From assembly GCA_025963615.1 (NCBI GenBank), contig JAOQAL010000052.1, positions 1 to 8,646 of the forward strand: a DNA stretch of 8,646 nucleotides, given 5' to 3'. Source of the stretch: Chitinophagaceae bacterium (GTDB lineage Bacteria > Bacteroidota > Bacteroidia > Chitinophagales > Chitinophagaceae). Below the pieces are notes generated by a model. It searched no databases. It saw nothing but the letters and a program-made list of their open reading frames with translations, and was not told the DNA's origin. The position numbers were made by a program, and so were the translations under genes. This document shows positions 5,339-8,646 of the stretch, in pieces; position 1 is the stretch's first letter; each line of letters begins with the position of its first letter.

Positions 5339-7576
5339 ATGGGTAATCATTTTTTTGATAAAGCCACCATGCCTGCCGGCCAAGATCGGGTGGATGGCAG
5401 GGCAAAAGTAACAGGTACTGCTAGGTTTGCCGCAGAACATCCGGTGCCAGAACTTACTTATGGCGTACTCGTATGCAGCACTATTACCAAGGGGCATATA
5501 AAGAGCCTCGATACTAAAGCGGCGGAAAAAGCTGCCGGTGTATTGGCTGTCCTCTCCCATCTTAATTCACCAAAGGTTCCGGGCTTTGATCCGCCCAAGC
5601 CTGCCAATAAAGATGAAAAGCCCCGCGCATGGGATGGATTAAAAGTATTTTATAGTGATAAGATTTATTTTAATGGTCAGCCCATTGCTGTGGTAGTCGC
5701 GGACACCTATGAAAGGGCACTCTATGCCGCAACACTTGTAAAAGCAGAATATATAAAAGAACCCCACCAGACTGACTTTAATGCCAACATCAAACAGGCC
5801 GCATCTCCCAAAGGCGGAGGGGACGATTACACGAGAGGAGAAGCCAACGCCTGGAAAAAAGCGCCGGTAACTCTGGAAGCGGAATATATTGTGCCTTTTG
5901 AAGTGCATAACCCGATGGAGCTTCATGCGATTATTGCTGTCTGGGAGGCCGAGGATAAAATAACCGTGTATGATAAAACACAAGGGCCTAAGGATACACA
6001 GCAAAGTATCATGCAGGCCTTTAACCTGCCTGAAAAAAATGTGCAGGTAGTCACAGAATATGTTGGGGGTGCCTTTGGCAGCGCCTTACGTACATGGCCA
6101 CACGAAATTGCCGCTATGCTGGCTGCAAAAAAAGTGAATAAACCCGTTAAGCTGGTATTGGGCCGCGACAATATGTTTACCCTGGTGGGCTACCGGCCTT
6201 ATACCATCCAAAAGATCGGACTCGGCGCCACCGAAGATGGAAAGTTGACCGGCATTACGCATACGGCTATTTCGCAAACTTCTTCTTATGAAGAATTTAC
6301 AGAAGGGGCGGTTGGCGTATCTAAGTTTTTATATGCCTGCCCTAATGTAAATACCAGTTACAAGCTGATACCTCTCGATATCGGAACGCCGACCTGGATG
6401 CGTGGCCCTGGCGAGGCAACCGGATGCTTTGCATTGGAATCGGCGCTGGATGAGCTCTCGTATAAATTAAATATTGATCCGGTCGAATTGCGTTTACGTA
6501 ACTATGCGGAAACAGATCCCCAACGCAACCTGCCCTGGTCAAGCAAATATTTAAAAGAATGTTACCAGATGGGTGCGGAAAAAATCGGCTGGTTCCAGCG
6601 TAACCGCAACCCCCGTTCGATGCAGGAAGACGGAATGCTTGTTGGTTATGGAATGAGTACGGGAGTCTTCGGCGCCTTCCGCTGGAATGCAACAGCAAAA
6701 GGAATATTTCATGCTGACGGCACCCTCACGGTACAGAGTGCTGTAAGTGATATGGGTCCTGGTACTTCCACTTCCATGGTCAATATCGCATCGGAAGCTT
6801 TTGGTTTGCCCCATGATAAAATAAAATTTGAATTAGGCAGTTCCTCCTTACCTCCCGGTCCTACGCAAGGAGGCTCTGGCACAACCTCCACCCTGGGCTC
6901 CGCGGTGCATGAAGTATGTGTTGAATTAACCAATCAATTGAAGCAACTGGCTTTATCCGCTGGCAATTCTCCTTTCAAAAATGCAAAACCGGAGGGGCTG
7001 GCCGTTGAAAACGGGAATGTGCTGCTGGTAGCTGACAGGAATATAAAAATGAGTTATGTTGATATTTTAAAACAGCATAACAAACCTGAATTGGAATTCA
7101 TGAAAGAATCCAATGCCGGTGAAGAGCAGAAGAAATATTCCATGTATTCTTATTCGGTTCATTTTACAAAATTGCATGTGCATCCCTCCACCGGCGTGAT
7201 CACCATTAAAAAGGTAGTAACGGCCGGGGATGCTGGAAAAATAGTAAGTGAAAAAACAGCCCGGAGTCAAATGATCGGTGGTGTAACAGGGGGCATCGGC
7301 ATGGCCTTAACGGAAGAAGGAATTATTGATCACCGCTATGGCCGCTATGTAAACAATAACCTGGCCGACTACCATGTACCAGTAAACGCAGATGTCCCGG
7401 AGATTGAAGCTTTGTTTGTCAACCGGCCGGACCCCTACCTGAACCCCATGGGCGCTAAAGGAATGGGCGAAATTGCATTGATCGGCTATGCCGCATCGGT
7501 AGCCAATGCCGTGTATCATGCAACAGGAAAAAGAATAAGAGATTTACCGATAACATTGGATAAGATTATTTCATAG
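5339..7576 (+). CDS. paoC: Molybdopterin-binding catalytic subunit, PaoC type
   Basis: The large catalytic subunit (745 aa; E. coli PaoC is about 730) of the xanthine dehydrogenase/aldehyde oxidase family, which hydroxylates aldehydes to acids at a molybdenum cofactor. The N-terminal aldehyde oxidase a/b hammerhead domain (about 15-140, DRVDGRAKVTGTARFAAE) is followed by the Mo-binding region. That region has GGAFGS at 243-248, RGPGEATGCFALE at 355-367, GGSGTTSTLGSAV at 511-523 and the catalytic glutamate Glu711 in KGMGEIALIG. Arg448 (FGAFRWNATAK) may be the substrate-binding arginine described for PaoC, but that alignment is by eye. There is no signal peptide, which fits hitch-hiking export with the Tat subunit. 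The start at 5339 has an A/T-rich leader without Shine-Dalgarno, 81 nt after the previous stop. No XdhC/PaoD-like chaperone or cofactor gene follows in the window. Confidence 0.94.
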   Translation: MGNHFFDKATMPAGQDRVDGRAKVTGTARFAAEHPVPELTYGVLVCSTITKGHIKSLDTKAAEKAAGVLAVLSHLNSPKVPGFDPPKPANKDEKPRAWDGLKVFYSDKIYFNGQPIAVVVADTYERALYAATLVKAEYIKEPHQTDFNANIKQAASPKGGGDDYTRGEANAWKKAPVTLEAEYIVPFEVHNPMELHAIIAVWEAEDKITVYDKTQGPKDTQQSIMQAFNLPEKNVQVVTEYVGGAFGSALRTWPHEIAAMLAAKKVNKPVKLVLGRDNMFTLVGYRPYTIQKIGLGATEDGKLTGITHTAISQTSSYEEFTEGAVGVSKFLYACPNVNTSYKLIPLDIGTPTWMRGPGEATGCFALESALDELSYKLNIDPVELRLRNYAETDPQRNLPWSSKYLKECYQMGAEKIGWFQRNRNPRSMQEDGMLVGYGMSTGVFGAFRWNATAKGIFHADGTLTVQSAVSDMGPGTSTSMVNIASEAFGLPHDKIKFELGSSSLPPGPTQGGSGTTSTLGSAVHEVCVELTNQLKQLALSAGNSPFKNAKPEGLAVENGNVLLVADRNIKMSYVDILKQHNKPELEFMKESNAGEEQKKYSMYSYSVHFTKLHVHPSTGVITIKKVVTAGDAGKIVSEKTARSQMIGGVTGGIGMALTEEGIIDHRYGRYVNNNLADYHVPVNADVPEIEALFVNRPDPYLNPMGAKGMGEIALIGYAASVANAVYHATGKRIRDLPITLDKIIS

Positions 7577-7699
7577 TAAAAATGGTATGTCCTCAGCTGA
7601 AAGACTGCCATCCGAAACATCCGTTCGAATAGGGCATGGTCGTTTAGTTAGAAGCGTGCTACCGGTATGATGTATACGAACGCCGACGGCCCACACAAA

Positions 7700-7717
7700 A
7701 CGTTCCGGCTGGAACGT
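7700..7717. repeat. Hairpin, acgttcc stem
   Basis: acgttcc (7700-7706), loop ggct, ggaacgt (7711-7717): a perfect 7-bp stem. A run of five Ts (7727-7731) follows 9 nt later, so a weak terminator role for the upstream operon is possible but the spacing is poor. Confidence 0.7.
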
Positions 7718-7751
7718 CAACCCCCGTTTTTAATATAGATCTACCCACAAA

Positions 7752-7768
7752 ATGCCCCGCTGGGGCAT
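7752..7768. repeat. Hairpin, atgcccc stem
   Basis: atgcccc (7752-7758), loop gct, ggggcat (7762-7768): a perfect 7-bp stem with a 3-nt loop. A degenerate relative, tgcccgctgggta, appears at 7855-7867. Confidence 0.75.
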
Positions 7769-7776
7769 GGAAGACA

Positions 7777-7808
7777 AGATGCTGGATGATGGATACCAGA
7801 TGCTGGAT
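7777..7808 (+). repeat. Short direct repeat
   Basis: The 11-bp word agatgctggat occurs at 7777-7787 and 7798-7808, 21 bp apart, with related gatgatggat between them. This is a minor tandem array of a GATGCTGG-type word. Confidence 0.7.
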
Positions 7809-7818
7809 CCTCGTAGAG

Positions 7819-7831
7819 GCCACAACGTGGC
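7819..7831. repeat. Hairpin, gccac stem
   Basis: gccac (7819-7823), loop aac, gtggc (7827-7831): a perfect 5-bp stem extendable by a G-T pair. It has the same short-loop form as its neighbours but a different stem sequence. Confidence 0.55.
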
Positions 7832-7898
7832 TAAACTCCCTAACCTAATGACATTGCCCGCTGGGTATTTTACGGATAGCCAAATTAAGAACGGATTT

Positions 7899-8040
7899 TG
7901 AGGCTTTCTCAAAAGTATTGTTTTAAAATAATCCCGCGGGGATGTTGAGAAAGTAAAGATTGATTCTTAACAGTTCATCTCTTTGCGTTCTTTGCTTCTT
8001 CGCGTCCTTTGCGTGAAATATTCCTTTTGAGACAGACTCA
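7899..8040 (-). mobile_element. MITE-like 142-bp element with terminal inverted repeats
   Basis: tgaggctttctcaaaag (7899-7915) and cttttgagacagactca (8024-8040) are inverted repeats matching at 15 of 17 positions. They bound 142 bp with no coding capacity. The interior holds a small palindrome (atccc-gcg-gggat, 7931-7943) and the ctttgcgttctttgcttc string. Much of the element (7899-8024) is an inverted relative of 131-237. I see no clear target-site duplication. It could be a non-autonomous transposable element or a structured dispersed repeat. The rest of the gap up to 8125 shows nothing notable. Confidence 0.6.
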
Positions 8041-8125
8041 GCCGGAGCAGCGGAAATTAAAACGAAAGCATAACCAATAAAAACAGTTCATTCATATGTT
8101 GAAAGACTGGCCAGATTAAACCGAT

Positions 8126-8646
8126 TCAGGAAGTATGAAAATCAATTCCTTCCAACACGCCTTTGGCAAGTGGCTGTTTAGCAAAATAGATGAATTTATT
8201 GTTCCTTAATTCTTCCATCTCCGGGCTGTAATTAGCCACCACAATCCCTTTTGTTTTTCCGGTGAGCATATCTTTATCATTGCCACTGTTGCCGGCGGTA
8301 ATGAAATGTTCCAGGGGTACTTTCCATTTGTAACTCAGGTACCGAACGGCATTCCCTTTACTCGCCCGGAATGGTAAAAGGTCGAGGTATTTATTTTCAG
8401 TCAGCAATATTTTGGCTCTCAGTTTCCGGTCGTCAAGAAACTTATAGAGATTGGCCATATCGTCCCCGTCAAAATTATCGTCTACATAATAACTTAGTTT
8501 AAATGGCCACTGGGCTACCGGTTCCTGCAGGCGGATACCGGGAAATTTTGATAATTCCTCCTGCAGCTCACTTCTTTTCCATTGATAATCGATATGACTT
8601 TCCCATCCGTTATCCGGAATAAATTTTTCTGTATAATAGATTTCCG
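8126..8646 (-). CDS. HAD phosphatase, sucrose-6-phosphate phosphatase family (C-terminal part)
   Basis: The gene runs off the right edge; 172 C-terminal residues are visible, ending at the TGA at 8126-8128. There are no stops in the frame up to 8646, so the Met at 8458 is internal. The visible part begins EIYYTEKFIPDNGWESHIDYQW, a segment typical of sucrose-6-phosphate phosphatases and the matching domain of sucrose-phosphate synthases. HAD motif III Lys is in ASKGNAVRYL (visible residue about 96), and motif IV is GNSGNDKDML (about 118-127), whose acidic residues bind Mg2+. The nucleophile motif (DxDGT) would lie outside the window. The enzyme would dephosphorylate a sugar phosphate, classically sucrose-6-phosphate. 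Whether it is free-standing or fused to a glycosyltransferase cannot be seen. It converges on the pao-like operon and has no evident functional tie to it. Confidence 0.88.
   Translation of the reverse strand, partial: EIYYTEKFIPDNGWESHIDYQWKRSELQEELSKFPGIRLQEPVAQWPFKLSYYVDDNFDGDDMANLYKFLDDRKLRAKILLTENKYLDLLPFRASKGNAVRYLSYKWKVPLEHFITAGNSGNDKDMLTGKTKGIVVANYSPEMEELRNNKFIYFAKQPLAKGVLEGIDFHTS

Larger units (their letters stand above)
7577..7898. other. Convergent intergenic region with a hairpin series
   Basis: No gene is apparent on either strand. The first 100 bp show only short self-complementary words (taccggta at 7660-7667). From 7682 on there is a series of short hairpins with unrelated stems: 7682-7690, 7700-7717, 7752-7768, 7819-7831 and the imperfect 7857-7865. 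No hairpin is directly followed by a long U-run, so I do not assign a terminator to the upstream operon. Confidence 0.7.

Noticed and set aside
7700..7731. Rho-independent terminator for the molybdenum subunit gene
   Set aside because: The stem is good, but the T-run starts 9 nt after it and the hairpin is about 120 nt beyond the stop codon. It fits the hairpin series better.

Overview
The window looks like a chromosomal stretch from a member of the Bacteroidota, most likely a Chitinophaga/Niastella-type genome. This is inferred from moderately AT-rich DNA, A/T-rich leaders that mostly lack Shine-Dalgarno sequences, a lipoprotein-type PQQ dehydrogenase, and intergenic DNA full of short repeats of the 'GCAAAGAACGCAAAGA' kind. 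No rRNA, tRNA or CRISPR was seen.

Layout. Positions 1-275 hold a 90-bp tandem repeat and one end of a dispersed repeat. A large minus-strand gene (276-2510) encodes a lipid-anchored PQQ-dependent dehydrogenase with a cytochrome c domain built into its beta-propeller. A single-domain IS200/RAYT-type tyrosine (HUH) transposase (2766-3212, plus) follows. It has REP-like palindromes on both sides: a degenerate copy and a perfect 12-bp-stem hairpin upstream, and a dense palindrome cluster downstream (3211-3552). Next comes a plus-strand operon (3636-7576) for a three-subunit periplasmic molybdenum aldehyde oxidoreductase of the PaoABC type: a Tat-exported 2x[2Fe-2S] subunit, an FAD subunit with a four-cysteine [4Fe-4S] loop, and the molybdopterin subunit. 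The convergent intergenic region 7577-8125 has no gene. It carries a series of unrelated short hairpins and a 142-bp element with 17-bp imperfect terminal inverted repeats, which is an inverted relative of the repeat at 131-237. The window ends inside a minus-strand HAD phosphatase of the sucrose-6-phosphate phosphatase family (8126 to beyond 8646).

How it fits together. The PQQ-cytochrome c dehydrogenase and the PaoABC-type enzyme are both predicted to act outside the cytoplasmic membrane and to pass electrons to the respiratory chain. They are transcribed divergently from a shared region into which the transposase and its palindromes are placed. A plausible but unproven reading is a periplasmic oxidation locus in which alcohols or sugars, and aldehydes, are oxidised to acids. 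The most unusual part is the REP/RAYT-like transposase and palindrome cluster, together with the repeat family that brackets the locus in inverted orientation.
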